Of a stretch of DNA of 64,000 nt, positions 27,753 to 36,930 are shown piece after piece. Within the stretch, counting starts at the first letter, position 1, and each line of letters opens with the position of its first letter. Source of the stretch: an uncultured Opitutia bacterium. Its GTDB lineage: Bacteria > Verrucomicrobiota > Verrucomicrobiia > Opitutales > Opitutaceae. Location: assembly GCA_903827245.1 (NCBI GenBank), contig CAIKHO010000085.1, forward strand, positions 1-64,000, read 5' to 3'. A program made the translations under genes and the position numbers. The notes beneath the pieces are model-generated. The model saw only the letters and a list, made by a program, of their open reading frames with translations. It did no database searches and had not been told where the DNA came from.

Positions 27753-30326
27753 ATGAACTTCATCCTCAAAATGGCCTGGCGCGATTCGCGGGCCTCGCGG
27801 CGGCGGCTCCTCCTGTTTTCACTTTCGGTCGTGCTGGGCATCGCGGCGCTCGTCGCCATCGGCTCGTTCAGCGCCAACCTCGACCGGGCCATCCAGGAGC
27901 AGTCCAAGGGCCTGCTCGGGGCCGACCTGGTCGTCGTGGCGCGGACACAGCCCGATGCGGCCCTGCAGGGATACCTGGACGCCCTCGGAGGCGAGCAGGC
28001 GAAGGAGCAGATGCTGTCGTCGATGATCGTGTTTCCGCAGGCCGAAGGCGCCACCCGGCTGGTCCAGGTGCGCGCGGTCGAGGGCAATTTTCCCTTTTAC
28101 GGCGATTTTGTCACCGTGCCGGCCGATGCGCCGGCCCGGCTGCGCGCCGGCGGAAATGTCGTGCTCCTCGAGGAGACGCTGATGCAGCAGTTCAACGTGC
28201 AGACCGGCGGGACGGTGAAAATAGGGCGGACGAACTTCACGGTCATCGGCGCGCTGGAAAAAATCCCCGGCGAATCCACCGCGGTGGCGATGGTCGCGCC
28301 GCGCGCGTTCATCCCCCTGGGGGCGCTCGAGGCCACGGGCCTTGCCGGCACGGGCAAGGACATCCTGATGCGTTACCGCATGGCGCTGAAGCTGCCCGCG
28401 GCCAGCGATCCGGCGGCCATCGTGCGCGACATGCGCGACAAATTTCGCGGGCAGCGCCTGTCGTTCGACACGGTCGAGCAGCGCAAGCGGGAGCTGGGCC
28501 GGGCGTTGGAGAACATCCAGGGATTTCTCGGCCTGGTCGGGTTTGTGGCGCTGTTCCTCGGCGCGATCGGGGTGGCGAGCGCGGTACACGTTTACGTCGG
28601 GCAGAAAATAACCACGGTCGCAGTCCTGCGCTGCCTGGGCGCGAGTGCGCGGCAAAGCTTCTCGGTTTATGTCGTGCAGGGAATCGCGCTGGGAATGTTT
28701 GGCGCCGTGCTCGGGGCCGTCCTGGGGGTGGCGGTTCAGCTGGCCCTGCCGACGATGCTGAAGGGACTGCTGCCCTTTGACGTGGATTTCTTCGTGGCTT
28801 GGCCGGCGGTCGGGCGCGGCATGGCGGCGGGTTTTGTCATTTGCCTGCTGTTCACCCTCCTCCCTTTGCTCTCGATCCGGCGGGTGTCACCGCTGGTGGC
28901 GCTGCGCTCGGCGTTCGCGGAGCGGGCCGGCCAGTCGCCCGACCCGTGGCGGGTGATCCTCGGGGTGCTGATCGTCGGCGCGGTCGGGGGATTTGCCGTC
29001 TGGCAGACCGGCAGCATCCGGGTCGGCCTCGGATTCACGGGCATGCTGGCCCTCGGCTTTGCCGTGCTGGGCGGCCTGGCGCAATTCGTGGCATGGGCGG
29101 CGCGGCGGTGGTTTCCCCGGCACCTGCCCTATGTGGTGCGGCAGGGCGTCGCGAATCTCTACCGTCCCAACAACCGCACCGTGCTGCTGCTGCTCGCGCT
29201 CGGTCTCGGCACTTATTTGATTCTGACCCTCTATCTCACGCGCACCACGCTGCTGCATGAGATTCAGGATTCCGGGGCGGGAGGGCGGTCCAATCTCCTC
29301 TTCTTCGACATCCAGGACGACCAGATCAAACCGCTCGGTGAACTCGTCGCGGCCCAGGGCGCGCCGGTGGTCCAGCAGGCCGCGATCGTGACGATGAAGA
29401 TTTCCGCGGTGAAAGGGCGCCCGGTCGAGGACCTGCTCAAGGAGCAGGGGGAGCGCGGGCCAACCCGGGGACGCCAGGGAGAAGGCGGCGGCGGGGCCGG
29501 CTGGACCCTGCGGCGCGAATATCGCACGACGTTCCGCGGCAGTCTTTCGCCGACTGAGCATATCATTGCGGGCACCTTCACCGGCAACGTCGACCCGGGC
29601 ACGGCGGTCGTGCCCATTTCCATCGAGGAAGGATTGCTGTCCGACATGCAGCTCCAGCTGGGCGATGAAATCGTGTGGGACGTGCAGGGCGTGCCGGTCC
29701 GCACGCGGGTGACGAGCGTCCGAACCGTGGAATGGCGGCGGCTGGAACCGAATTTCTTCGTGGTGTTTCCCGAGGGCGTGCTCGAGCCCGCCCCGAAATT
29801 TTATGTGGTCGCCGTGCATGCGGCGACCCCGGCCGATTCCGCGCGGGTGCAGCGCGCGGTGGTCGGGGCCTTCCCGAACGTGACCGCCATCGACCTGGCG
29901 CTCGTGATGCAGACGATCGACGGCCTGATCTCGAAGGTTTCCTTCGTGATCGAGTTCATGGCGCTCTTCACGGTGGCGACCGGGGTGATCGTGCTGGTCG
30001 GTGCGGTCCTCAACGGCCGCTACCAGCGCATCCGCGAAACCGTGCTGCTCCGCACGCTCGGGGCCACGCGCCGGCAGCTCGGGCAGATCCAGCTCGTCGA
30101 GTATGCCATCCTCGGCGGGCTGGCGGGCCTGGTTGGCTGCGTGCTGGCGGTGGCCGGCAACGCTTTGCTGGCCCACTTTGTCTTTCACATGACGCCGGTG
30201 GCGCCCGTCCTGATGCTGGTCACAGCCGTCGCGGCGGTTTCAGCGGTCACGCTGGTCGCCGGCTGGCTATCCAACCGTGACATCACTCGCACCCCGCCGC
30301 TCGAAGTGCTGCGGCAGGAAACGTAG
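27753..30326 (+). CDS. ybbP: ABC transporter permease, FtsX-like (YbbP type)
   Basis: 857-residue inner-membrane protein from ATG 27753. The N-terminal helix (RLLLFSLSVVLGIAALVAIG) is followed by a periplasmic MacB_PCD-like domain, a first FtsX block (GFVALFLGAIGVASAVHVYV ... TVAVLRCLGAS), mid-protein helices, a second periplasmic domain and a final FtsX block (LLRTLGATRRQLGQI). This double-FtsX layout with about ten helices matches E. coli YbbP. It works with the ATPase encoded upstream. The exact substrate of YbbA-YbbP systems is not settled; the link with TesA suggests lipid or lipoprotein handling in the envelope. Confidence 0.92.
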   Translation: MNFILKMAWRDSRASRRRLLLFSLSVVLGIAALVAIGSFSANLDRAIQEQSKGLLGADLVVVARTQPDAALQGYLDALGGEQAKEQMLSSMIVFPQAEGATRLVQVRAVEGNFPFYGDFVTVPADAPARLRAGGNVVLLEETLMQQFNVQTGGTVKIGRTNFTVIGALEKIPGESTAVAMVAPRAFIPLGALEATGLAGTGKDILMRYRMALKLPAASDPAAIVRDMRDKFRGQRLSFDTVEQRKRELGRALENIQGFLGLVGFVALFLGAIGVASAVHVYVGQKITTVAVLRCLGASARQSFSVYVVQGIALGMFGAVLGAVLGVAVQLALPTMLKGLLPFDVDFFVAWPAVGRGMAAGFVICLLFTLLPLLSIRRVSPLVALRSAFAERAGQSPDPWRVILGVLIVGAVGGFAVWQTGSIRVGLGFTGMLALGFAVLGGLAQFVAWAARRWFPRHLPYVVRQGVANLYRPNNRTVLLLLALGLGTYLILTLYLTRTTLLHEIQDSGAGGRSNLLFFDIQDDQIKPLGELVAAQGAPVVQQAAIVTMKISAVKGRPVEDLLKEQGERGPTRGRQGEGGGGAGWTLRREYRTTFRGSLSPTEHIIAGTFTGNVDPGTAVVPISIEEGLLSDMQLQLGDEIVWDVQGVPVRTRVTSVRTVEWRRLEPNFFVVFPEGVLEPAPKFYVVAVHAATPADSARVQRAVVGAFPNVTAIDLALVMQTIDGLISKVSFVIEFMALFTVATGVIVLVGAVLNGRYQRIRETVLLRTLGATRRQLGQIQLVEYAILGGLAGLVGCVLAVAGNALLAHFVFHMTPVAPVLMLVTAVAAVSAVTLVAGWLSNRDITRTPPLEVLRQET

Positions 30327-30425
30327 CGCGGCTGCTACATCTCCGGGGCATTTCCAACGGAATGAGGTCGGCCGCCGGCCGATTTCTGCTTGTCACCTGT
30401 CACGGGCCACTCGTCACTGCACGCG

Positions 30426-30902
30426 ATGCGCCGCGTCGTTTCCTTTCACTATACGCTGACGGATCCGTCGGCCCGCACGCTCGACACCTCCGCGGGCGGA
30501 CCCCCGGTTACCTATCTCGAGGGCGCGGGCCAGATCATCGACGGGCTGGATGAGCAATTGCGGACGGCCTTGGCGGGGGCGAAGACCCGGGTGCAGGTGC
30601 CGGCGGCCAAGGCCTACGGCGAGCCGGACCCTTCGCAGGTGCAGCGGGTGAAACGCACGCTGCTGCCCGTGGAGGGCGAGTTGAAGGTGGGCGACATCTT
30701 CCAGGCCGGCGAGGACCGGCATGCCCCGGTGGTCAAGATCGTGGCCATCGAGGGCGACGAGGTTTTGCTCGACGCCAATCACCCGCTGGCGGGGGTCGAT
30801 CTCACCTTTGACGTGGAAGTGGTGGCCGTGCGGCCCGCGACACCGGAGGAACTGCGGCACGGCCATGCCCATGACGCGGACGGAGGCGGGCATTGCCACT
30901 GA
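30426..30902 (+). CDS. slyD: FKBP-type peptidyl-prolyl isomerase, SlyD-like
   Basis: 158-residue cytoplasmic prolyl isomerase/chaperone. The N-terminal half-FKBP strand ([18 protein letters not shown]) leads into [20 protein letters not shown], an insert-in-flap chaperone region ([15 protein letters not shown] ... GDIFQAGED) and the returning FKBP strand [20 protein letters not shown]. The C-terminal tail is His-rich ([14 protein letters not shown]), as in SlyD proteins that bind nickel. The ATG at 30426 is preceded by no clear ribosome-binding site. It is probably co-transcribed with the downstream glucokinase gene, whose start lies 28 bp after its stop. Confidence 0.93.
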   Translation: MRRVVSFHYTLTDPSARTLDTSAGGPPVTYLEGAGQIIDGLDEQLRTALAGAKTRVQVPAAKAYGEPDPSQVQRVKRTLLPVEGELKVGDIFQAGEDRHAPVVKIVAIEGDEVLLDANHPLAGVDLTFDVEVVAVRPATPEELRHGHAHDADGGGHCH

Positions 30903-30930
30903 GCCGCCGGGCGCCTGGAGTGGTCGACGC

Positions 30931-31677
30931 ATGAACGTACTTGGCATCGATATCGGTGGCTCCGCGCTCAAGGGCGCGCCGGTGGACATTCGCACCGGCG
31001 AGTTGCTGGCGGAACGCTGCCGCATCGCGACGCCGGATCCCCTGTCCCCGGCCAAGATGGCGCGGGCCGTGGCGGAACTGGCCCGGCAGTTCCACTGGCG
31101 CGGCCCGATCGGCATCGGATTTCCCGGGGTGATCCACGGCCCGCGCATCCTGACGGCGGCCAACCTGCACAAGGGATTCATCGGCTGTAACGGGGAAAAA
31201 CTCTTTGCCGGGGCAACCGGCTGCCCGGTGGCGCTGATCAATGACGCCGCCGCCGCCGGCCTCGCGGAGATGAAATTCGGCGCCGGCCGCGATTTTGCGG
31301 GCAAGACGCTCCTACTCACGCTTGGAACCGGCGTCGGGTCGGCGCTGTTTTATCGCGGTGTGCTTTTCCCCTGTGAACTCGGTCACCTGCCGCTCAAGGG
31401 CCGCGATGCCGAAAAGTACGTCGCTGCGTCGGTGAAGGAAAAGAAGGACCTCTCATGGGCGAAGTGGGGCACCCGGCTCGGCCGTTACATCGGGGTGCTC
31501 GAGAGCATCCTTTGGCCGGAACTGATCATCATTGGCGGCGGAGTGAGCGCCGAGCACCGGAAGTTTTTTAAATACCTCAAGCCCCGCGCCCGGCTGGTCC
31601 CGGCCCGGTTCCTCAACGGAGCGGGTATAGCCGGGGCGGCGCTGTGGGCGGCCGAGCGGGGTCCGCGGAAGGCCTAG
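30931..31677 (+). CDS. ppgK: Polyphosphate glucokinase (ROK family)
   Basis: 248-residue sugar kinase. The phosphate-1 loop [15 protein letters not shown] and the layout [44 protein letters not shown] and [11 protein letters not shown] match the polyphosphate-dependent glucokinases of actinobacteria and their relatives, as does the KEKKDLSW...WGTRLGRYI tract. The expected reaction is glucose plus polyphosphate (or ATP) to glucose 6-phosphate. Length is normal. ROK-type zinc-binding cysteines are absent, as usual for PpgK. Confidence 0.88.
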   Translation: MNVLGIDIGGSALKGAPVDIRTGELLAERCRIATPDPLSPAKMARAVAELARQFHWRGPIGIGFPGVIHGPRILTAANLHKGFIGCNGEKLFAGATGCPVALINDAAAAGLAEMKFGAGRDFAGKTLLLTLGTGVGSALFYRGVLFPCELGHLPLKGRDAEKYVAASVKEKKDLSWAKWGTRLGRYIGVLESILWPELIIIGGGVSAEHRKFFKYLKPRARLVPARFLNGAGIAGAALWAAERGPRKA

Positions 31678-31936
31678 CGTTTTTCCAGCGAGAGAAAGGG
31701 CTTTTCGTCGTCCGGCCTTGAACAAAGGGCGGCCCTCCGGCGGAAATCATGTAACCTCGGGGCGGTTTCGGCTGTAATAGCGGGCATGCATACCGATTGC
31801 CGGGCTCTTCGCGGGCCAAGCTCATGCCGTCCCGGCCGAACCCGGGTGGGAAAGCTTTCCCCATGACCAGCCTTGGCTTGCGTTAGACTTCCGATCATTT
31901 TCCCCTGTCCGGTTTCATTCCATCAACCTGCCGTCC

Positions 31937-33268
31937 ATGATGTCCCAACCGTCCCCCCGCAAATCCTCGCGCACAAAGTGGTACCTCCTCGGCGGTATTG
32001 TAGTGGTTGTCGCGCTTGGCGCCGGCGTCATGCGCTCCAGAAGGGGAAAAACCGAGATCATCCCCGTCACCACGGACAAGGCCCTGGTCAAGACCATCAC
32101 CCAGGTCGTCACTGCCACCGGCAAGGTCCAGCCGGAGACCGAGGTGAAGATCTCGCCCGAGGTCCCGGGCGAAATCATCGCGATGCCGGTGAAGGAGGGC
32201 GACGTGGTCAAGAAAGGGGATGTCCTCGTCAAGATTAAGCCCGATTCCATCCAGGCGCAGCTGGAGCAGGAGGAAGCCGGCCTGGCCGCCTCCAAGACGG
32301 GGGCCGTGCAGGCCAAGGCCCAGCTGCTCAAGGCGAAGGACGATGCCAAGCGCAGCCAGGACCTTTACGCCAAGAAGCTGATTTCGGATTCGGACTACGC
32401 GGCGGCCAACACGACCGTGGAGGTGGCCCAGGCCACGTATGACAGCGCGCTGGCGCAAATCCGGAGGACCGAGGGCTCGGTCGCCCAGGTGCGCGACCAG
32501 CTTTCCAAGACCACCATCTATGCCCCGCTCGACGGCACCATCAGCGCGCTGGAGAGCGAGATTGGCGAGCGGGTGGTCGGCACCGGCACCTACTCCGGCA
32601 CCGAGATCATGCGCGTGGCGGACCTCAACAACATGGAAATCCGCGTCAAGGTGAACGAGAACGACATCATCAACGTCAAGGCCGGCAACCATGTGCTCAT
32701 TTCCATCGACGCCTTTCCTGGCCGCCGGTTCAACGGTGAGGTCACCGAGATCGGCAACTCCGCCACGGCCGGCGCCACCACGCAGGGGACGGACGACGTC
32801 ACCAATTTCCAGGTCAAGATCCGCGTCACCGACCGCGGGCTGGCCCTGCGTCCCGGCATGAGCGCCACGGCGGACATCGAGACGCAGACGGTCGAGAACG
32901 TCGTGGCCGTACCGATCCAAAGCGTCACGGTCCGGGCCGGCGGCGGCCTGACCACCGAGGAAATGCAGCAGCAGAAGGCGAAGGCCGCCAAGGAGAAGAC
33001 CGGCAACGACCTCGACCTGGCCACGGAGCGCGGTCAGGCCCGGCGCGACCGCAACGGCCTGCAGCGGGTGGTCTTCATCCGGCATGGCGACACCGTGCAG
33101 ATGCAGGCGGTCGATACCGGCATCGCCGACAACACCCACATCGAGATCAAGAGCGGAGTGAAGACCGGCGACGAGATTGTCTCCGGCAGCTATGCGGCCA
33201 TCAGCCGCCGGCTGAAGGACGGATCGAAGGTCGTGCTCGATACGCCCAAACCCGAGGAGAAGAAGTAG
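31937..33268 (+). CDS. macA: Periplasmic adaptor of a MacAB-type efflux/export system (HlyD/RND family)
   Basis: 443-residue membrane-anchored adaptor. One N-terminal helix (WYLLGGIVVVVALGAGV) is followed by a lipoyl half (GKVQPETEVKISPEVPGEI ... GDVVKKGDVLVKI), a coiled-coil hairpin (about residues 110-180), the second lipoyl half (TTIYAPLDGTISAL) and beta-barrel and membrane-proximal domains with LRPGMSATADIET. A hydrophilic insert of roughly 40 residues (EMQQQKAKAAKEKTGND) interrupts the last domain. It is the first gene of an operon with an ATPase and two MacB-type permeases; no outer-membrane TolC gene is present here. Gene symbol by analogy. Confidence 0.88.
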   Translation: MMSQPSPRKSSRTKWYLLGGIVVVVALGAGVMRSRRGKTEIIPVTTDKALVKTITQVVTATGKVQPETEVKISPEVPGEIIAMPVKEGDVVKKGDVLVKIKPDSIQAQLEQEEAGLAASKTGAVQAKAQLLKAKDDAKRSQDLYAKKLISDSDYAAANTTVEVAQATYDSALAQIRRTEGSVAQVRDQLSKTTIYAPLDGTISALESEIGERVVGTGTYSGTEIMRVADLNNMEIRVKVNENDIINVKAGNHVLISIDAFPGRRFNGEVTEIGNSATAGATTQGTDDVTNFQVKIRVTDRGLALRPGMSATADIETQTVENVVAVPIQSVTVRAGGGLTTEEMQQQKAKAAKEKTGNDLDLATERGQARRDRNGLQRVVFIRHGDTVQMQAVDTGIADNTHIEIKSGVKTGDEIVSGSYAAISRRLKDGSKVVLDTPKPEEKK

Positions 33269-33337
33269 CCATGCCGCCTGCCCGTGTCTCCTGCCCACCG
33301 GCGGGGTGCCCGGGCCGGCCGTGACTTCACCGTCGCC

Positions 33338-34072
33338 ATGACACCTCCGATTGCTTCCTCCAGCCCGCGTACTCTCCGCCCGGCCGGGGCCCTCGTCATT
33401 GAAATCGAGGGCGTGACCAAGCTCTACAAGATGGGCGAGGAAATCATCCATGCCCTGCGTGGCATCGACCTCAGGATTCATCGCAACGAATACCTCGCCG
33501 TCATGGGCCCGTCGGGCAGCGGCAAATCCACCCTGATGAACATGCTGGGCTGCCTCGATACGCCGACGGCCGGCCGCTACGAGTTCAGCCGCAAGAATGT
33601 CGCCACCATGACGGACGACGAGCTGGCGGAGATCCGCAACCGCGAGATCGGCTTTGTCTTCCAGACCTTCAACCTGCTGCCTCGCTCCGACGCCCTGCAC
33701 AATGTCGAGCTCCCGTTGATCTATGCTGGTGCACCACCGCACGAACGCCGGCAGCGCGCGCTCCAGGCGCTGGAAAACGTGGGGCTCGGCAACCGCGTCC
33801 ACCACAAGCCCAACGAGCTCTCCGGCGGCCAGCGGCAACGCGTGGCGATTGCCCGCGCGCTGGTGAACAATCCATCGATCATCCTCGCGGACGAGCCCAC
33901 GGGCAACCTCGACTCCCGCACCGGCGAGGAGATCATGGAGTTGTTCGAGCAGCTCTACGCCCAGGGCAACACGATCATCGTGGTGACCCACGAGGAGGAC
34001 ATTGCCCGCCATGCCCGACGGATTGTGCGCCTGCGCGACGGTCTGATCGAGAGCGATGTGGCGACTGCATAG
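33338..34072 (+). CDS. ABC transporter ATP-binding protein of the MacB type
   Basis: 244-residue ATPase from ATG 33338. Walker [20 protein letters not shown]-loop [10 protein letters not shown], signature [16 protein letters not shown], Walker [16 protein letters not shown] and H-loop VVTHEEDIA are all intact. The [11 protein letters not shown] and [11 protein letters not shown] segments are typical of the MacB/LolD class. Unlike MacB itself the ATPase is separate from the permease. The N-terminal 20 residues ([16 protein letters not shown]) are probably disordered. Downstream a palindromic gap of about 150 bp separates it from the permease genes. Confidence 0.92.
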   Translation: MTPPIASSSPRTLRPAGALVIEIEGVTKLYKMGEEIIHALRGIDLRIHRNEYLAVMGPSGSGKSTLMNMLGCLDTPTAGRYEFSRKNVATMTDDELAEIRNREIGFVFQTFNLLPRSDALHNVELPLIYAGAPPHERRQRALQALENVGLGNRVHHKPNELSGGQRQRVAIARALVNNPSIILADEPTGNLDSRTGEEIMELFEQLYAQGNTIIVVTHEEDIARHARRIVRLRDGLIESDVATA

Positions 34073-34203
34073 TAGCAATTGGGAGTTTGGAATTGGTAAT
34101 TGGTACAAACCGCCTTCCCGCTCACGCTCCGGGCTTCTCCTCCCCACTACGAGTTTTCCGTTCCTCCGAGTTCCTAATTCCCAACCACCAATTCCCCACT
34201 ACT
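34071..34203. repeat. AATTGG-word palindrome between ATPase and permease genes
   Basis: The left arm (about 34071-34105, starting AGTAG and containing several AATTGG/AATTGGG words) and the right arm (about 34173-34203, ending CTACT and containing AATTCCC/CCAATT) are imperfect inverted complements in which the same words recur in shuffled order. The element begins inside the TAG stop of the ATPase gene and ends about 22 bp before the permease ATG. It is AT-rich relative to its neighbours. Confidence 0.7.
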
Positions 34204-34225
34204 CGCCGGCGCAGCCGGCGTCCCC

Positions 34226-35476
34226 ATGACGCGCCTGATCTACGAGTTTACCGAGTCGTTCCGCATCGCCTTCGCGCAGATCCGCGCGAACAAGATGCGT
34301 TCGCTGCTCACCGCGCTCGGCGTCATCATCGGCATCGCCGCCGTCACGCTCATGGGCACCGCCATCAACGGGATCAACCGGAGCTTCGACGACAGCCTCG
34401 CGGTCTTGGGCAACGATGTGCTCTACGTGCAAAAATGGCCGTGGGCCCGGGTGGAGGACCGGTGGAATTACTGGAACCGGCCGGCCATCAACCTGGCGCA
34501 TGCCGAGCCGCTCAATCGCATCATTGAATCCACGCCCAATTCGCAGCTGCAGGTCGCGGTGCCCGTGATCTCGCGGAACACCTCGGTCAAGTACGGCGCC
34601 AACAAGGTCGACGGGATCCAGACCACCGGCACCACGGCGGATTTCTCGCAGATCTCCACCCTCGATTTTGCCGAGGGCCGGCTGTTCAGCGACACCGAGT
34701 CCACCGGGGGCCGGCTGGTCTGCGTGCTGGGGGCGGATGTGGCCACGGCGCTCTTCCAGGGCCTTCCGCCGCTGAACCAGACGGTCTTCATCAACGATGC
34801 GCCCTTCACGGTCATCGGCGTGCTGGCCAAGCAGGGTTCGTTCCTCGGCCTCTTCAGCTACGACAACCAGACGATCATCCCGATCAACGCGTTCAAGCGC
34901 TTCTTCGGGCAGCGCGGGGGGGTGGACCTGCGAGTCAAGATCGCGGACAAGCTGCGCCTGGCCGATGCGCGCGACGAGCTGACGGGCGCCATGCGGCGGG
35001 TCCGCGGGCAGCTGCCCGGGGAGCGCGACAACTTTTCCATCAACGAGCAGCAGGCCTTCAAGGCCCAGCTCGAGCCGATCACGCGCACGATCGCGATCGC
35101 CGGCTTGTTTATCACCGGGCTTTCGCTCTTCGTCGGCGCCATCGGCATCATGAACATCACCTTCGTGAGCGTGAAGGAGCGAACGAAGGAGATCGGCACG
35201 CGCAAGGCCCTCGGCGCCCGCCGGCGCACCATCCTGCTCCAGTTTCTCATCGAGGCGGTCTCGATCTGCCTGGTCGGCGGGGTGGTCGGCCTCGTGCTCA
35301 CCTTTGGCTTGTGCCAGGTCGTCCATGCGATGCTGCCCGCATTCCCCATCGTTTTTTCACTGAGCCTGGTCGTGCTCAGCATGGGCGTCTCCGTCCTTAC
35401 CGGCATCGTGTCGGGCTTCGCCCCGGCCCTCGGGGCCTCGCGCCTCGACCCGGTGGTCGCGCTGCGCTACGAATAA
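34226..35476 (+). CDS. ABC transporter permease, MacB/FtsX type (first of two)
   Basis: 416-residue inner-membrane protein with the MacB topology: one N-terminal helix (MRSLLTALGVIIGIAAVTLM), a periplasmic MacB_PCD domain of about 220 residues and three C-terminal helices containing the FtsX signature ITFVSVKERTKEIGTRKALG. It ends with the usual SRLDPVVALRYE. It shares obvious homology with the next gene but differs in the periplasmic domain, so the two could form a heterodimer with one ATPase. The substrate is unknown; candidates for this class are peptides, antibiotics or lipoproteins. Confidence 0.92.
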   Translation: MTRLIYEFTESFRIAFAQIRANKMRSLLTALGVIIGIAAVTLMGTAINGINRSFDDSLAVLGNDVLYVQKWPWARVEDRWNYWNRPAINLAHAEPLNRIIESTPNSQLQVAVPVISRNTSVKYGANKVDGIQTTGTTADFSQISTLDFAEGRLFSDTESTGGRLVCVLGADVATALFQGLPPLNQTVFINDAPFTVIGVLAKQGSFLGLFSYDNQTIIPINAFKRFFGQRGGVDLRVKIADKLRLADARDELTGAMRRVRGQLPGERDNFSINEQQAFKAQLEPITRTIAIAGLFITGLSLFVGAIGIMNITFVSVKERTKEIGTRKALGARRRTILLQFLIEAVSICLVGGVVGLVLTFGLCQVVHAMLPAFPIVFSLSLVVLSMGVSVLTGIVSGFAPALGASRLDPVVALRYE

Positions 35477-35482
35477 GACGCC

Positions 35483-36718
35483 ATGAAGCTCACCGAAACC
35501 CTCCGGATGGCCCTCGGCTCGCTCGGGGTGAACAAGCTCCGCTCGGCGCTCACCATGCTGGGCATCACCATCGGCGTGTTCTCCGTCATCGGCGTGATGA
35601 CGGCGGTCACGGCGCTGCGCGGCTCCATCGAGACCGGGTTGAGCTTCCTCGGGTCGGATATCTTTCAGTTCAGCAAATGGCCGTCCGGCTTCCAGTCCGG
35701 GGGCAACAACTGGCGCCAATACGCGATCCGGCGCAATATCACCCTGGCGCAGGGGCTGCGCTACCAGCACCTGATGGAGGGAACGTCCGACGTGGTCTGC
35801 CTGAGCGTGTCCAACGGCGGGGCGCTCGCAATCTACGGCGGCCTCAAGACCACCCCCGATGTCAATCTGGTCGGGACCAACGAGAACTTTCCCGCGGCGA
35901 ATCAGTATACGATCGAGGCCGGCCGTAACCTGACGACGGAGGACGTGGAGCTGGCCCGGCCGGTGGTCGTCATCGGCCAGGACATCGTCCAGAAGCTCTT
36001 CCCCGCGGAGTCGCCCCTAGAGCGTCGCATCAAGATCAAGGACCACACCTACACCGTGGTGGGGATCTTCGCCTCCAAGGGCTCGGCCTTCGGGCGGACG
36101 CAGGACGGCTTTGCCGCGATTCCGATCACGCGTTTTGCCGTCGATTTCGGCGCGAGTTACCAGTCGCTGAACATCGCCACGCAATCACCCAGCCAGGAGC
36201 GCTATAACGACACGGTCGACAAGGCCATCACGGCCATGCGCATTGCGCGCGAACTGAAGCCCGAGGACGACAATGATTTCGAGCTGGCCTCGAACGACTC
36301 GCTGATCGCCGCCTTTGCCACGGTGGCCGACACGCTGCAGTACGGCTCGCTGGCCATCAGCGCCATCGCGCTGCTGGCGGCCGGCGTGGGCATCATGAAC
36401 ATCATGCTGGTGAGCGTGACGGAACGCACGAAGGAGATCGGCATCCGCAAGTCCATTGGGGCGCGCAAGGCGAGCATCCTCACGCAGTTCCTCGTCGAGG
36501 CCGTGGCCATTTCGCTGGCGGGCGGCCTGATGGGCATCGTGCTCGGCGTCTTGGGCGGGAACGGCCTCGCCGTCATGCTGAAGGCCTCGGTCGTCTTTCC
36601 CTGGGGCTGGGCGGCGGCTGGCCTGCTCGTCTGCTCCGTGATCGGCGTGGGCTTCGGTTTTTATCCCGCCCTGAAGGCCGCCTCGCTCGACCCGATCGAG
36701 GCGCTGCGGTACGAATAG
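35483..36718 (+). CDS. ABC transporter permease, MacB/FtsX type (second of two)
   Basis: 411-residue paralogue of the preceding permease, starting 6 bp after its stop. N-terminal helix LRSALTMLGITIGVFSVIGV, periplasmic domain with AGRNLTTEDVELARPVVVIG, then three helices with MNIMLVSVTERTKEIGIRKS and the closing SLDPIEALRYE. Together with the adaptor and ATPase genes it makes a four-gene MacA-ATPase-permease-permease operon. The tandem permease pair most likely arose by duplication and assembles as a heterodimer. Confidence 0.92.
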   Translation: MKLTETLRMALGSLGVNKLRSALTMLGITIGVFSVIGVMTAVTALRGSIETGLSFLGSDIFQFSKWPSGFQSGGNNWRQYAIRRNITLAQGLRYQHLMEGTSDVVCLSVSNGGALAIYGGLKTTPDVNLVGTNENFPAANQYTIEAGRNLTTEDVELARPVVVIGQDIVQKLFPAESPLERRIKIKDHTYTVVGIFASKGSAFGRTQDGFAAIPITRFAVDFGASYQSLNIATQSPSQERYNDTVDKAITAMRIARELKPEDDNDFELASNDSLIAAFATVADTLQYGSLAISAIALLAAGVGIMNIMLVSVTERTKEIGIRKSIGARKASILTQFLVEAVAISLAGGLMGIVLGVLGGNGLAVMLKASVVFPWGWAAAGLLVCSVIGVGFGFYPALKAASLDPIEALRYE

Positions 36719-36883
36719 TCTGCCAGACGCCGTTTGGGAACGGGACGCAAAACGGTCCGAAGGCCTGAGTCGGATTCACGCGATTGGTGATTCCCGCCCC
36801 GGCTGAAAATAGGAAATCGTCCGGTGGTTCGATGCAGGCTCCTTGCTACAACTGAATGACTCCGGCTGAGTCGAACGTATCAT

Positions 36884-36908
36884 CCAGCCTCGTTACCTCG
36901 GCTGCTAC
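36884..36908. repeat. Second copy of the CCAGCCTCGTYACCTCGGCTG repeat
   Basis: The 25-bp stretch 36884-36908 matches 25446-25470 except for one C/T change. Upstream, GTTCGA (36827-36832) and TCGAAC (36871-36876) form weak outer arms. It lies in the convergent gap between the last permease and the kinase-like gene, which otherwise holds no clear feature. Confidence 0.75.
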
Positions 36909-36930
36909 CATCAACGGAACGGAGCTCGTG

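Noticed and set aside
30390-30422. Run of GTCAC words before slyD as another palindrome of the word-reiterating type
   Set aside because: No complementary arm was found within 100 bp, so it is at most a fragment.
36820-36850. tRNA-like T-loop (GGTTCGATGC)
   Set aside because: No acceptor stem, D-arm or anticodon arm could be assembled around it.
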